A DNA stretch of 40,774 bases from JBCCZC01 sp039188505 (GTDB taxonomy: Bacteria > Pseudomonadota > Gammaproteobacteria > Xanthomonadales > SZUA-38). Made by a program: the position numbers and the translations under genes. Below the pieces are notes generated by a model, which was not told the DNA's origin, searched no databases, and saw nothing but the letters and a program-made list of their open reading frames with translations. Within the stretch, counting starts at the first letter, position 1. Each line of letters opens with the position of its first letter. The stretch lies in contig JBCCZC010000007.1 in NCBI GenBank assembly GCA_039188505.1, forward strand, positions 1 through 40,774. The letters run 5' to 3'. This document shows positions 7,963 through 15,570 of the stretch, piece by piece.

Positions 7963-9152
7963 CAGATATTCACCGTGTTCAGAGAGGTAATGGCGAGGAC
8001 AACGCCGGTCATGATCAGACCGATGACCCCGCCGATAATGATGATCGCAGCCGGTTCGAGCAGGGCCACGAGGCGCTCGCTGCGCTCCTTGGCCATGTCG
8101 GACAGGATTTCCGACAGCGAGTTCAACATCTCGGCCAGCCGGCCGGACTGCTCGCCGACGCGGATAAGGTCGATACCGAAGGCGGGGAGCGCCCCCATGG
8201 GCTCGATCGCCGCGGCGAGCTTGCCGCCGCCGCGGACCTTCGTGCTCGTATCGGCCAGCGACTGGCGCAGGTCCACGGACCGAATCGCCGAACGCGAGAG
8301 CTCGAGGGCGTCGATGATGTCGACCCGGTGGCGCAGCAGCACGCCGAGCATGCCCGCCCAGCGAGCCATGTCCGACACGCGCGCCCAGGTGCGGAAGCCG
8401 GGCAGGGTGAGCACCTGCGCGAGGAGGCGCGCGCGTCGCTCGGCGTCGCGGAGCTGCATGAACACCAGCGTCGCGGCCACGAGCAGGAGGGCGCCGGCCT
8501 CGGTCAGGTGCTCGTTGAGGAACTGCCCGCTCGCGAGCACGACGTGCGCGAGCAGCGGCATATCGTCCACCCGCGTCAATAGGTCGGAGAAACGCGGCAC
8601 CACGGCCAGGAAGATGATGGCGACGGCGGCGATGCCGGCGGTGATGAGGACGGCGGGATAGGTGAGCGCGCCCCGGATCTCACGGGCGATGCGCTCGTCG
8701 AATTCCATCTGCCGGAGCGCGTCCTCGAGGCAGTCGGCCGTCTTGCCCGTCATTTCCCCCGCCCGCACGAGCTCGATGAGGTAGGGCGGAAAGCGGATGC
8801 CGCACTCCGCGAGTCCGCGGGAAAGCGGCACGCCCTTGCCGAGCTGACCGGCCACCTTCTCGAAGCCTTCGGCGATTGCCGGCGCGAAGGTCGACCGGGC
8901 CATGGCCCCAGCCGCCTCGAAGACGCTGATGCCGCTGCGGATCAGGGTCGAGAACTGACGCATGGCGATGATGAGATCGCGTTGGCTGACGCCACGGCGG
9001 ACCCCGCGAAGGGTTACCGGCGCCGGATCCAGGCGGATCACTCGCAGCCCGTCTCGCTGGACCTTCAGCAGGGCATCGCGGTCGCTGGCGGCGTCGATCG
9101 TCCCGCGAATGACCTCGGCCTGGCGGTTGACCGCCTCGTAGCGGAAATTCAT
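7962..9152 (-). CDS. gspF: Type II secretion inner membrane platform protein GspF
   Basis: The protein has 396 residues. It contains the duplicated GspF/PilC domain: cytoplasmic helical bundles at about 60-170 and about 270-370, with membrane helices near 170-195, 220-240 and 370-396. Family motifs include FSTLIRSGISVFEA, VRAGEMTGKTADCLED and IRVGEQSGRLAEML. It forms the platform on which the GspE ATPase acts. Length is normal, and it overlaps gspE by 4 bp. Confidence 0.93.
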   Translation of the reverse strand: MNFRYEAVNRQAEVIRGTIDAASDRDALLKVQRDGLRVIRLDPAPVTLRGVRRGVSQRDLIIAMRQFSTLIRSGISVFEAAGAMARSTFAPAIAEGFEKVAGQLGKGVPLSRGLAECGIRFPPYLIELVRAGEMTGKTADCLEDALRQMEFDERIAREIRGALTYPAVLITAGIAAVAIIFLAVVPRFSDLLTRVDDMPLLAHVVLASGQFLNEHLTEAGALLLVAATLVFMQLRDAERRARLLAQVLTLPGFRTWARVSDMARWAGMLGVLLRHRVDIIDALELSRSAIRSVDLRQSLADTSTKVRGGGKLAAAIEPMGALPAFGIDLIRVGEQSGRLAEMLNSLSEILSDMAKERSERLVALLEPAAIIIIGGVIGLIMTGVVLAITSLNTVNI

Positions 9153-10846
9153 GCGTCCGTACTGGTCACGCGCAGGACCTCATCGATCGACGTGAGCCCC
9201 TGGGTCGCCTTGAGGAGTCCATCCTCGCGCATGGAACGGAAGCCCTCGGCACGAGCGATGGCGGCGATCTCCTCGGCGTTCTGACGCGACACGATCGCGT
9301 CGCGCAGCGCGGCGTTCACGGGCAGCAGTTCGAAGATCCCCAGGCGCCCGCGATAGCCCGTGTTGCCGCACTTGCTGCAGCCGCGCGGCGCCGACCACGC
9401 AGGCTCGCCCTCGAAGGGCACCGTCATGCGGTCCATGCTCTCGACGACCGCAGTCGGTACGGTGGTCGGCACCTTGCACTTGTCGCAGAGGCGGCGCACG
9501 AGCCGCTGGGCGATCACGGCACGCAGCGGTGTGGCCACCAGGAACTCGTCCACGCCGATGTCGGTGAGCCGCACGAAGGCGCCGGCTGCATCATTCGTGT
9601 GCAGCGTCGACAGTACGAGGTGGCCGGTCAGCGAGGCCTGGATGGCAATCTGCGCGGTCTCGAGGTCGCGGATTTCGCCGACCATGAGCACGTCGGGGTC
9701 CTGGCGCAGCGTCGAGCGCAGGACGCGCGCGAAATCGAGCCCGATCTCGTCCATCGTCTGCACCTGGGTGATGCCGTCGATCTCGTACTCGACGGGATCC
9801 TCGACGGTGATGATCTTCACCGACGCATCGTTGACGTGGTTGAGCATGGCGTACAGGGTCGTGGACTTGCCGGAACCCGTGGGTCCCGTGACCAGGATGA
9901 TGCCGTTCGGGCTCGTTGCGAGCTCGCGGAACTGGCCTTCGTGGTCCGGCGCGAGCCCCAGCGATGACAGGGTGATGTCGGACCGTTCCGTCGGCAGCAG
10001 CCGCATCACGATCGACTCACCGTCCACGCCCGGCAGTACGGACACCCGGATGTCGAGCTCCTGGCCGATGACCCGGGTGCGGATACGGCCGTCCTGGGGC
10101 AGCCGCCGTTCGGCGATGTCCATGCCGGAGATCAGCTTGATCCGTGACGTGATGGCGTCCATCCGGGCCCGCGGCAGGGAGAGCTTCTCGTAGAGCACCC
10201 CGTCGATGCGGAAGCGGACCTTCACCTCGGCCTCGACGATGGTGAGGTGGACGTCCGATGCGCCCTGTTCGGTCGCCTGAGCGATCATGTTGTTCACGAA
10301 CTCGACGACCGGCGCCTCCTCGGCGAGTTCGCGCAGCTGGCCCTCGGTGGTCGTCGCGCGGGTCTCCGAGAACTCGAGACGCTCGAGGTACCGGTCCAGG
10401 TCGTGGGCACGCATCAGGTGCCAGACCGGGGCACTCTCGAACACGCCCTCCAGGGTTTCGTTGACGAAGGGATCGAGGGGGTCCTGGGCAATGCCGTGGA
10501 TCACGTCGCCTTCCGCCCAGCAGACGGTGCGCTGCTCGAACCACCACTGGGGCAGGATCGGCAGGCCGTCGAGCCACTCCTTGAATTCGGCGAGATCGGT
10601 CGGAAGCTGGTCGATGGTCAGCAGCGGGAAGCCCAGCTGATCGGCGAGCACCGGAAGGAGCTGGTCTTCCGAGATGGCGCCGATCCGAACGAGAATGGCA
10701 CCCAGCCGACCGCCGATTCGCTGCTGGACGCTCAACGCCTGCGCCAGATCTGCATCCGTGATCAGTTCGCGCTCGAGAAGCAGCTCCCCGATGCGCGGGC
10801 TCCCGGAATGGGCTGCCGGGAGGGTCTGGGTGATGACATGGCTCAT
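9149..10846 (-). CDS. gspE: Type II secretion ATPase GspE
   Basis: The protein has 565 residues. An N-terminal domain that binds GspL (about 15-150) precedes the ATPase core. Walker A is GPTGSGKSTT (about 319-328), followed by the Asp box (ITVEDPVEYE), Walker B (LMVGEIRDLETA) and the His box (STLHTNDAA). The zinc-binding tetracysteine is CDKC (about 453) and CSKC (about 489), which marks GspE rather than PilT. The frame stays open upstream into the trpG region, but the ATG at 10846 begins the conserved part and lies about 37 bases from a TATAAT box. It is the first gene of the ten-gene operon. Confidence 0.93.
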   Translation of the reverse strand: MSHVITQTLPAAHSGSPRIGELLLERELITDADLAQALSVQQRIGGRLGAILVRIGAISEDQLLPVLADQLGFPLLTIDQLPTDLAEFKEWLDGLPILPQWWFEQRTVCWAEGDVIHGIAQDPLDPFVNETLEGVFESAPVWHLMRAHDLDRYLERLEFSETRATTTEGQLRELAEEAPVVEFVNNMIAQATEQGASDVHLTIVEAEVKVRFRIDGVLYEKLSLPRARMDAITSRIKLISGMDIAERRLPQDGRIRTRVIGQELDIRVSVLPGVDGESIVMRLLPTERSDITLSSLGLAPDHEGQFRELATSPNGIILVTGPTGSGKSTTLYAMLNHVNDASVKIITVEDPVEYEIDGITQVQTMDEIGLDFARVLRSTLRQDPDVLMVGEIRDLETAQIAIQASLTGHLVLSTLHTNDAAGAFVRLTDIGVDEFLVATPLRAVIAQRLVRRLCDKCKVPTTVPTAVVESMDRMTVPFEGEPAWSAPRGCSKCGNTGYRGRLGIFELLPVNAALRDAIVSRQNAEEIAAIARAEGFRSMREDGLLKATQGLTSIDEVLRVTSTDA

Positions 10847-10882
10847 GCCTGTGCTCGATCGGCCGGTTCGGACAAGACTGAA

Positions 10883-10888
10883 ATTATA
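10883..10888 (-). promoter_or_regulatory. Perfect -10 box upstream of gspE
   Basis: On the minus strand this is TATAAT, about 37 bases before the gspE ATG. No good -35 hexamer is visible at 16-18 bases. If it is real, it drives the whole secretion operon, perhaps with activator help. Confidence 0.45.
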
Positions 10889-10975
10889 GCGTGCACGGTC
10901 GGCCCCTCGTTCCCCGCGCGTGCTTCGGGCAGAATACGGACCTTTGCCGCACCGCCCGCTACAGGAGAGCCCCCG

Positions 10976-11569
10976 ATGGTGCTCATGATCGACAACTATG
11001 ACTCCTTTACCTACAACCTGGTTCAATATCTCGGCGAACTGGGCGTCGAGGTCGAGGTGCGTCGAAACGATCGGATCGGCGTCGACGAGGTCGCCTCGCT
11101 CGAACCCTCGCATATCGTGATCTCCCCCGGCCCCTGCACGCCCAACGAGGCGGGCGTGTCCATGGGCATCATCGAGCGTCTCGGGGGCGAGGTTCCGATC
11201 CTCGGCGTCTGCCTGGGTCACCAGTGCATCGGCCAGGTTTTCGGGGGCCGCGTCGTGCGGGCGCGCGAGGTCATGCACGGCAAGACTTCGGAGATCCACC
11301 ATACGGGCGTCGGCGTGTTTCAGGGCCTCGCCTCGCCCTACACCGCCACGCGCTATCACTCGCTCGTGGTCGCCGCGGATTCCATCCCGGACTGCCTCGA
11401 GGTGACCGCCTGGACCGAGACGGCCGCAGGTGAGCGGGATGAGATCATGGGCTTCCGCCACCGGGAGCTTCCCATCGAGGGCGTGCAGTTTCATCCGGAG
11501 TCGATTCTCACGGATCACGGGCACGACCTGCTGCGAAATTTCATTGCCGCGAACGCGGCTACGGCCTAG
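10976..11569 (+). CDS. trpG: Anthranilate synthase component II (glutamine amidotransferase)
   Basis: The protein has 197 residues. This class I amidotransferase supplies ammonia from glutamine to TrpE for anthranilate synthesis; it may also serve PabB. The N-terminus MVLMIDNYDSFTYNLVQYLG is diagnostic. The oxyanion strand reads SPGPCTPNEAG, the nucleophile is Cys in GVCLGHQ, and the His-Glu pair is in VQFHPESILT. An AGGAGAG ribosome site lies 8 bases before the ATG. trpD and trpC follow but trpE is not in the window, as in other bacteria with a separate trpGDC unit. Its TAG stop sits on the left edge of a mobile element. Confidence 0.95.
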   Translation: MVLMIDNYDSFTYNLVQYLGELGVEVEVRRNDRIGVDEVASLEPSHIVISPGPCTPNEAGVSMGIIERLGGEVPILGVCLGHQCIGQVFGGRVVRAREVMHGKTSEIHHTGVGVFQGLASPYTATRYHSLVVAADSIPDCLEVTAWTETAAGERDEIMGFRHRELPIEGVQFHPESILTDHGHDLLRNFIAANAATA

Positions 11570-11588
11570 TCCGGATATTGCATCAGTT
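11565..11588 (+). repeat. Left terminal inverted repeat of the MITE
   Basis: The repeat begins CCTAGTCCGGATATTGC and continues to TCAGTT. It pairs with 11793-11816, differing at two positions (G/A and A/G). It overlaps the last codon and stop of trpG. Confidence 0.75.
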
Positions 11589-11815
11589 CCGCAGGGCCGG
11601 CCAAGTTAAGAAGAGAAATCATAAGCTTACGCTGCGTTTGGGGTACATTAGAGAGTCACACTAGGTAACGCTGCCGGTTTCTCGCTGCCTCTGGCGGCAC
11701 ATCTCGCCCGATCGACCTCAACCCCTAGCCAACGCTAGGGATTTCGGCCGATCGAACGAGCTGCACTCGCCACAGACACCGAGAAGTCCGGCAACTGACG
11801 CAATATTCGGACTAG
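11566..11815. mobile_element. MITE-like non-autonomous element between trpG and trpD
   Basis: Two inverted repeats bound this segment: 11565-11588 and 11793-11816 match at 22 of 24 positions when one is reverse-complemented. The outermost bases give a direct CTAG (or TA) at both ends (11566-11569 and 11812-11815), compatible with target duplication. There is no transposase frame inside. Deleting the element with one CTAG copy on paper leaves GGCCTAGGAGC, where the trpG stop TAG runs straight into an AGGAG site and the trpD ATG. A TA duplication would suit IS630/Tc1-type mobilisation and CTAG would suit the IS5 group (YTAR); the sequence cannot separate them. The interior is visibly less GC-rich than the genes. 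Confidence 0.75.
11723..11740. repeat. Hairpin inside the MITE
   Basis: A perfect 7-bp stem CCCTAGC / GCTAGGG encloses a 4-base loop. No T-run follows, so it is not a classic terminator. In the trpGDC transcript it could act as a processing or partial-termination structure. Confidence 0.45.
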
Positions 11816-11816
11816 G
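11793..11816 (-). repeat. Right terminal inverted repeat of the MITE
   Basis: Reverse-complemented it begins CCTAGTCCGAATATTGC and ends TCAGTT. The trpD ribosome-binding site AGGAGC (11814-11819) straddles this edge, so the element boundary touches the translation signal of trpD. Confidence 0.75.
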
Positions 11817-11826
11817 AGCACAGGGT

Positions 11827-12840
11827 ATGGAGATCAAGGCGGCGATCAGCCATATCGTCGACCGTGAGGACCTCGCGGGCAGCGACATGACGGCCGTGAT
11901 GCGGCAGATCATGACCGGGGAGGCGACCCCCATCCAGATCGGCGGCTTCCTCGCGGGGCTCCGGACCAAGGGAGAGACGGTCGACGAGATCGCGGCCGCC
12001 GCCGGCGTCATGCGCGAGCTCGCCGAGCGCATCGACGTCGGACCGGAGCATCTCGTGGATACCTGCGGGACGGGCGGTGATTCCAGCGGCACTTTCAATG
12101 TGTCGACGGCCGCGGCCTTTGTGGGGGCCGCGGCCGGCGGTCGCGTTGCCAAGCACGGCAATCGGTCGATGTCGTCGAAGTCCGGCAGTGCGGACGTCCT
12201 CGAGGCGCTGGGCGTCAATATCGAGCTGCCGGTTGATCGCGTCGCGGCGTGCATCGAATCGCTCGGCATCGGCTTCATGTATGCCCCGGCCCATCACAGC
12301 GCCGCCCGCTTTGCCGCGGCCCCCCGCCGCGAGCTGGGTACGCGGACGCTCTTCAACCTGCTGGGGCCGCTCACCAATCCCGCCTCGGCGCCCCATCAGC
12401 TCCTGGGGGTCTTCGCCGCCCGCTGGGTCGAGCCGATGGCAAAGGTGTTGAATTCGCTCGGGAGTCGCCATGTCCTGGTCGTGCACTCGGATGACGGTCT
12501 CGATGAGGTGTCGATCGCCGAGGAGACCCTCGTCGCGGAGCTTCAGGACGGCCAGGTGAGGACCTATCGCATCCGGCCCGAGGACGTCGGCGTCGAGCGG
12601 CAATCGCTCGACAGTCTGGTCGTCGACGGCCCCGAGGCCAGCGCGGCGATGATCCGTGACGTCCTCGCCGGAGCGGCGGGAGCGCCGGCAGACATGGTGG
12701 CGATCAACGCCGGCGCGGCGCTCTATGCGGCCGACGTGGCCGGCAGCATCGCCGACGGGGTTGCACTGGCCCGCGAGCGCCTGGCCGACGGGAGCGCCGC
12801 CGGGAAGCTTGCCGACCTGGTGGCCATGACCACGGCATGA
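11827..12840 (+). CDS. trpD: Anthranilate phosphoribosyltransferase
   Basis: The protein has 337 residues. It transfers the phosphoribosyl group of PRPP to anthranilate, the second step of the tryptophan branch. Family signatures are VDTCGTGGDSSGTFNVST (PRPP and magnesium binding), KHGNRSMSSKSGSADVLEALG and RTLFNLLGPLTNPA. Length is typical. The ATG is 8 bases after an AGGAGC site at the MITE edge. The stop overlaps the trpC start by 4 bp. Confidence 0.96.
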   Translation: MEIKAAISHIVDREDLAGSDMTAVMRQIMTGEATPIQIGGFLAGLRTKGETVDEIAAAAGVMRELAERIDVGPEHLVDTCGTGGDSSGTFNVSTAAAFVGAAAGGRVAKHGNRSMSSKSGSADVLEALGVNIELPVDRVAACIESLGIGFMYAPAHHSAARFAAAPRRELGTRTLFNLLGPLTNPASAPHQLLGVFAARWVEPMAKVLNSLGSRHVLVVHSDDGLDEVSIAEETLVAELQDGQVRTYRIRPEDVGVERQSLDSLVVDGPEASAAMIRDVLAGAAGAPADMVAINAGAALYAADVAGSIADGVALARERLADGSAAGKLADLVAMTTA

Positions 12841-13634
12841 GTACCCCTGACGTCCTGAAACGCATCCTCGCCCGCAAGGTCGAGGAAATCGAGGCTCGCT
12901 CGTCGCGACGGTCGCTGCGCGAGCTGTCGGCCGCGGCGGCTGACCTGCCGGATTGCCGAGGCTTCGTGTCCGCCCTCGACGCGGCCGTTGCCGACCGCGG
13001 CTTCGGGGTCATCGCCGAGGTCAAGAAGGCCTCGCCCAGCAAGGGGGTCATCCGGCCGGACTTCGATCCCGCGGCGATCGCGCGCAGCTACGCGGCGGGC
13101 GGCGCCACGTGCCTGTCGGTGCTGACCGACGAGGACTTCTTCCAGGGGCACGATGATTACCTCGTAGCAGCCCGCGAGGCGTGCGCGCTGCCCTGTCTCC
13201 GCAAGGACTTCACGGTCGACGCCTGGCAGGTCTACGAGGCGCGGGTGCTCGGCGCCGACGCCATCCTGCTGATCGTGGCCGCGCTCGGTGACGCGCAGCT
13301 TCTGGAGCTGTCGATCCTCGGGATGGAGCTGGGCATGGACGTGCTCGTGGAGGTCCACGACCGCGAGGAGCTGGAGCGGGCGCTGGAGACGCCGTCGCGC
13401 CTCATCGGCATCAACAACCGCAACCTGCGGACCTTCGAGACGACCCTCGACACCACTCGGTATCTGCTGCCGATGATCGGCGAGGACCGGCTGCCGGTCA
13501 CGGAGAGTGGCATCGCGAGCGCCGGTGACGTTCGGGACCTGCACCAGGCCGGCGCCCAGGCCTTCCTCATCGGTGAGGCGTTCATGCGTGCCGAGGATCC
13601 CGGCGCGGCGCTGGAGTCCTTTCTGGCGGGCTGA
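12837..13634 (+). CDS. trpC: Indole-3-glycerol phosphate synthase
   Basis: The protein has 265 residues in a TIM barrel. It closes the indole ring of carboxyphenylaminodeoxyribulose phosphate. Visible signatures are VIAEVKKASPSKGVI (catalytic Lys), LRKDFTVDAWQVYEAR, IGINNRNLRTFETTLDTT and VTESGI. It is the single-function form, without a fused TrpF domain. It overlaps trpD by 4 bp and ends convergently with the Clp-like regulator. Confidence 0.96.
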   Translation: MSTPDVLKRILARKVEEIEARSSRRSLRELSAAAADLPDCRGFVSALDAAVADRGFGVIAEVKKASPSKGVIRPDFDPAAIARSYAAGGATCLSVLTDEDFFQGHDDYLVAAREACALPCLRKDFTVDAWQVYEARVLGADAILLIVAALGDAQLLELSILGMELGMDVLVEVHDREELERALETPSRLIGINNRNLRTFETTLDTTRYLLPMIGEDRLPVTESGIASAGDVRDLHQAGAQAFLIGEAFMRAEDPGAALESFLAG

Positions 13635-13716
13635 AGGCCGCCTCCGGGGGCGTGAGGAGGATCCAGCGTCCTCCGAGCGCGAGTTCAGCGGCGCGCCACG
13701 AGGCGCGTCCGGTGGA

Positions 13717-13730
13717 GGCCGCAAGCGGCC
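13717..13730. terminator. Weak hairpin between convergent trpC and clp genes
   Basis: GGCCG-CAAG-CGGCC forms a 5-bp GC stem with a 4-base loop in the 130-bp convergent gap. No T-run follows directly, so terminator function is uncertain. Confidence 0.3.
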
Positions 13731-13764
13731 GGAACGCACTGCAACGAGGAAAGCACCGAAAAAG

Positions 13765-14439
13765 CTATTTCTCGGCGTCGTAGACCACGATCGTCTTGCC
13801 GGAAACGGAGACCATCCCTTCCTGCTCCAGCGTCTTGAGCACGCGCCCGGCCATCTCCCGGGAGCAGCCGACGATGCGACTGATCTCCTGCCGTGAGATG
13901 CGGATCTGGATGCCCTCCGGGTGGGTCATCGCGTCCGGCTCCTTGCAGAGATCCAGCAGCGTGCGGGCGATACGGCCCGTAACGTCCAGGAACGCCAGGC
14001 GTCGCACCTTGCGCGAGGTGTGCAGCAGGCGGTCGCTGAGCTGGCAGCCGATCGAATAGAGGATGAACGGTGCCTCGGCGGAGAGTTCGGTATTGAGCAG
14101 CTGCTCCAGCCGGGGGTAGGCGATCTGGGCCAGCTCGCAGGCGGTTCGCGTCCTGACCATCACCTCCCTGCGCTCCTGGGGCATGAAGATGCCCATCTCG
14201 CCGATGAAATCGCCGGCGTTGAGATAGGCGAGGATCAGCTCGTGCCCCTCGTCGTCCTCGACCGAGACGCTGACGGACCCGTCGATGATGAAGTAGAGGG
14301 TATCCGCCACATCGCCCGGTCGGATGATCGGACTGCGCGAAGGATACTTGCGGCGGTGGCAGTGGGCGAGAAATGCCTCCAGCTGCGGTGAATCACGCTC
14401 GCCCAGCGGGTCGTGTACCTGTAGTTTGAGTCCGTCCAC
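13765..14439 (-). CDS. clp: CRP/Vfr/Clp-type global transcription regulator
   Basis: The protein has 224 residues. The cyclic-nucleotide-binding jelly roll (about 20-135) contains GEMGIFMPQERREVMVRTRT. A long dimer helix and a winged helix follow, with recognition helix RQEISRIVGCSREMAGRVLK (about 183-202) close to E. coli CRP. Where CRP has Arg82-Ser83 contacting the cAMP phosphate, this protein reads ERR: Arg is kept and Ser is replaced by Arg. Xanthomonas Clp, as I recall its sequence, has a similar change, and Clp is known to lose DNA binding on c-di-GMP. The neighbours trpGDC and speD also match the Xanthomonas clp locus. I therefore favour Clp over Vfr, but the ligand is not settled by sequence. 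Confidence 0.85.
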   Translation of the reverse strand: MDGLKLQVHDPLGERDSPQLEAFLAHCHRRKYPSRSPIIRPGDVADTLYFIIDGSVSVSVEDDEGHELILAYLNAGDFIGEMGIFMPQERREVMVRTRTACELAQIAYPRLEQLLNTELSAEAPFILYSIGCQLSDRLLHTSRKVRRLAFLDVTGRIARTLLDLCKEPDAMTHPEGIQIRISRQEISRIVGCSREMAGRVLKTLEQEGMVSVSGKTIVVYDAEK

Positions 14440-14471
14440 GGCGACGTCTCCGGTTCGTCCCTGAAGCTTCG

Positions 14472-14500
14472 GTTGTAGCGGAACTGCCCGTAGCGCGCAA
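14472..14500 (-). promoter_or_regulatory. Candidate promoter for the clp-like gene
   Basis: On the minus strand TTGCGC (14500-14495) and TACAAC (14477-14472) are 17 bases apart, 32 bases before the ATG at 14439. Confidence 0.45.
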
Positions 14501-14520
14501 ATCGGCTCTGGCCGCGGTCA

Positions 14521-14548
14521 TTGGTTTTGCGGGACATTCTGGTACGAT
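14521..14548 (+). promoter_or_regulatory. Candidate promoter for speD
   Basis: TTGGTT at 14521-14526 and TACGAT at 14543-14548 have a 16-base spacer, and the -10 is preceded by TGG, an extended -10. The GTG start of speD lies 58 bases downstream. Confidence 0.45.
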
Positions 14549-14606
14549 GCGCGCCCCGGTTCGGCGCTGGTCTGCCGCACCGCAAACAGAACGATCGGAC
14601 GCCGCA

Positions 14607-15410
14607 GTGATCAAGCCTCTCCCGCGTCTGAAGCTGCACGGTTTCAACAACCTGACGAAATCGCTCAGCTTCAATATCTACGATGTCTGCTACGCTGCGG
14701 ACGACCGTCAGCGCGACGCCTATATCGAGTACATCGACGAGGTCTACAACGCCGAACGGCTCACGGCTATCCTGACAGACGTGGCCGAAATCATCGGTGC
14801 AAACATCCTCAACGTCGCCCGCCAGGACTACGACCCCCAGGGTGCGAGCGTCACGATGCTGATCTCCGAGGACCCGGTGTCACAGGATCCGGATCACGGC
14901 ACGGCGAGCCCGGGGCCGCTGCCGGAAGCCGTCGTCACCCACCTCGACAAGAGTCACCTGACGGTGCACACCTATCCAGAAGCACATCCGCAGAAGGGAG
15001 TCGCGACGTTCCGGGCCGACATCGACGTGTCCACCTGCGGCGTGATCTCGCCGCTGAAGGCGCTCAACTACCTCATCCACAGCTTCGACTCGGACATCGT
15101 CGCGCTCGACTATCGGGTTCGCGGTTTCACGCGCGACGTCCGCGGACGCAAACACTTCATCGACCACAAGATCAATTCGATCCAGAACTTCATCGATCGC
15201 GACACGAAGCGGCGCTACGAGATGATCGACGTGAACGTCTACCAGGAGAATATCTTCCACACGAAGATGCTCATCAAGGAGACGGAGTCGGACCTCGACA
15301 ACTACCTCTTCGGGCAGAATGCCGCGGACCTGAGCACGCGCCAGCGTCGCACGATCCGCGACCGCCTGCGCCGCGAGATGAAAGAGCTGTACTACGGTCG
15401 CAATTTCTAG
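14607..15410 (+). CDS. speD: S-adenosylmethionine decarboxylase proenzyme
   Basis: The protein has 267 residues and closely follows E. coli SpeD throughout (LKLHGFNNLTKSLSFNIYD, ANILNVARQDYDPQGASVT, HLDKSHLTVHTYPE). It decarboxylates SAM to the aminopropyl donor for spermidine. The proenzyme cleaves itself at the Ser of VSTCGVISPLKALNYL to form the pyruvoyl cofactor. A GTG start at 14607 aligns with the E. coli N-terminus; an upstream ATG would overlap the promoter. speE is not adjacent. Confidence 0.95.
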   Translation: MIKPLPRLKLHGFNNLTKSLSFNIYDVCYAADDRQRDAYIEYIDEVYNAERLTAILTDVAEIIGANILNVARQDYDPQGASVTMLISEDPVSQDPDHGTASPGPLPEAVVTHLDKSHLTVHTYPEAHPQKGVATFRADIDVSTCGVISPLKALNYLIHSFDSDIVALDYRVRGFTRDVRGRKHFIDHKINSIQNFIDRDTKRRYEMIDVNVYQENIFHTKMLIKETESDLDNYLFGQNAADLSTRQRRTIRDRLRREMKELYYGRNF

Positions 15411-15570
15411 CGGTTCATCGCGCCCGGTCGAAGGCCGCGGCCGGCGTCCATGCCGGTGAACATCGTCCCTGACGTACCGCGGTCAGGAACCAACGCGCGC
15501 TCCGACGCCCGAATCGATCGTTAACAGATCATGCCTTGGGTGGGCATTCACGTCGCGGTTACACTCCGGG

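Noticed and set aside
10847..11524. Upstream extension of the gspE frame through the trpG gene.
   Set aside because: The extension lies antisense to trpG, and GspE homology, length (565 residues) and a TATAAT box all support the ATG at 10846.
11621..11649. Possible promoter inside the MITE (TACATT at 11644).
   Set aside because: No -35-like hexamer at 16-18 bases upstream; a promoter cannot be supported by reading alone.
10976..13634. Absence of trpE beside trpGDC as a possible sign of rearrangement.
   Set aside because: A separate trpGDC unit is common in gammaproteobacteria such as Pseudomonas and Xanthomonas.
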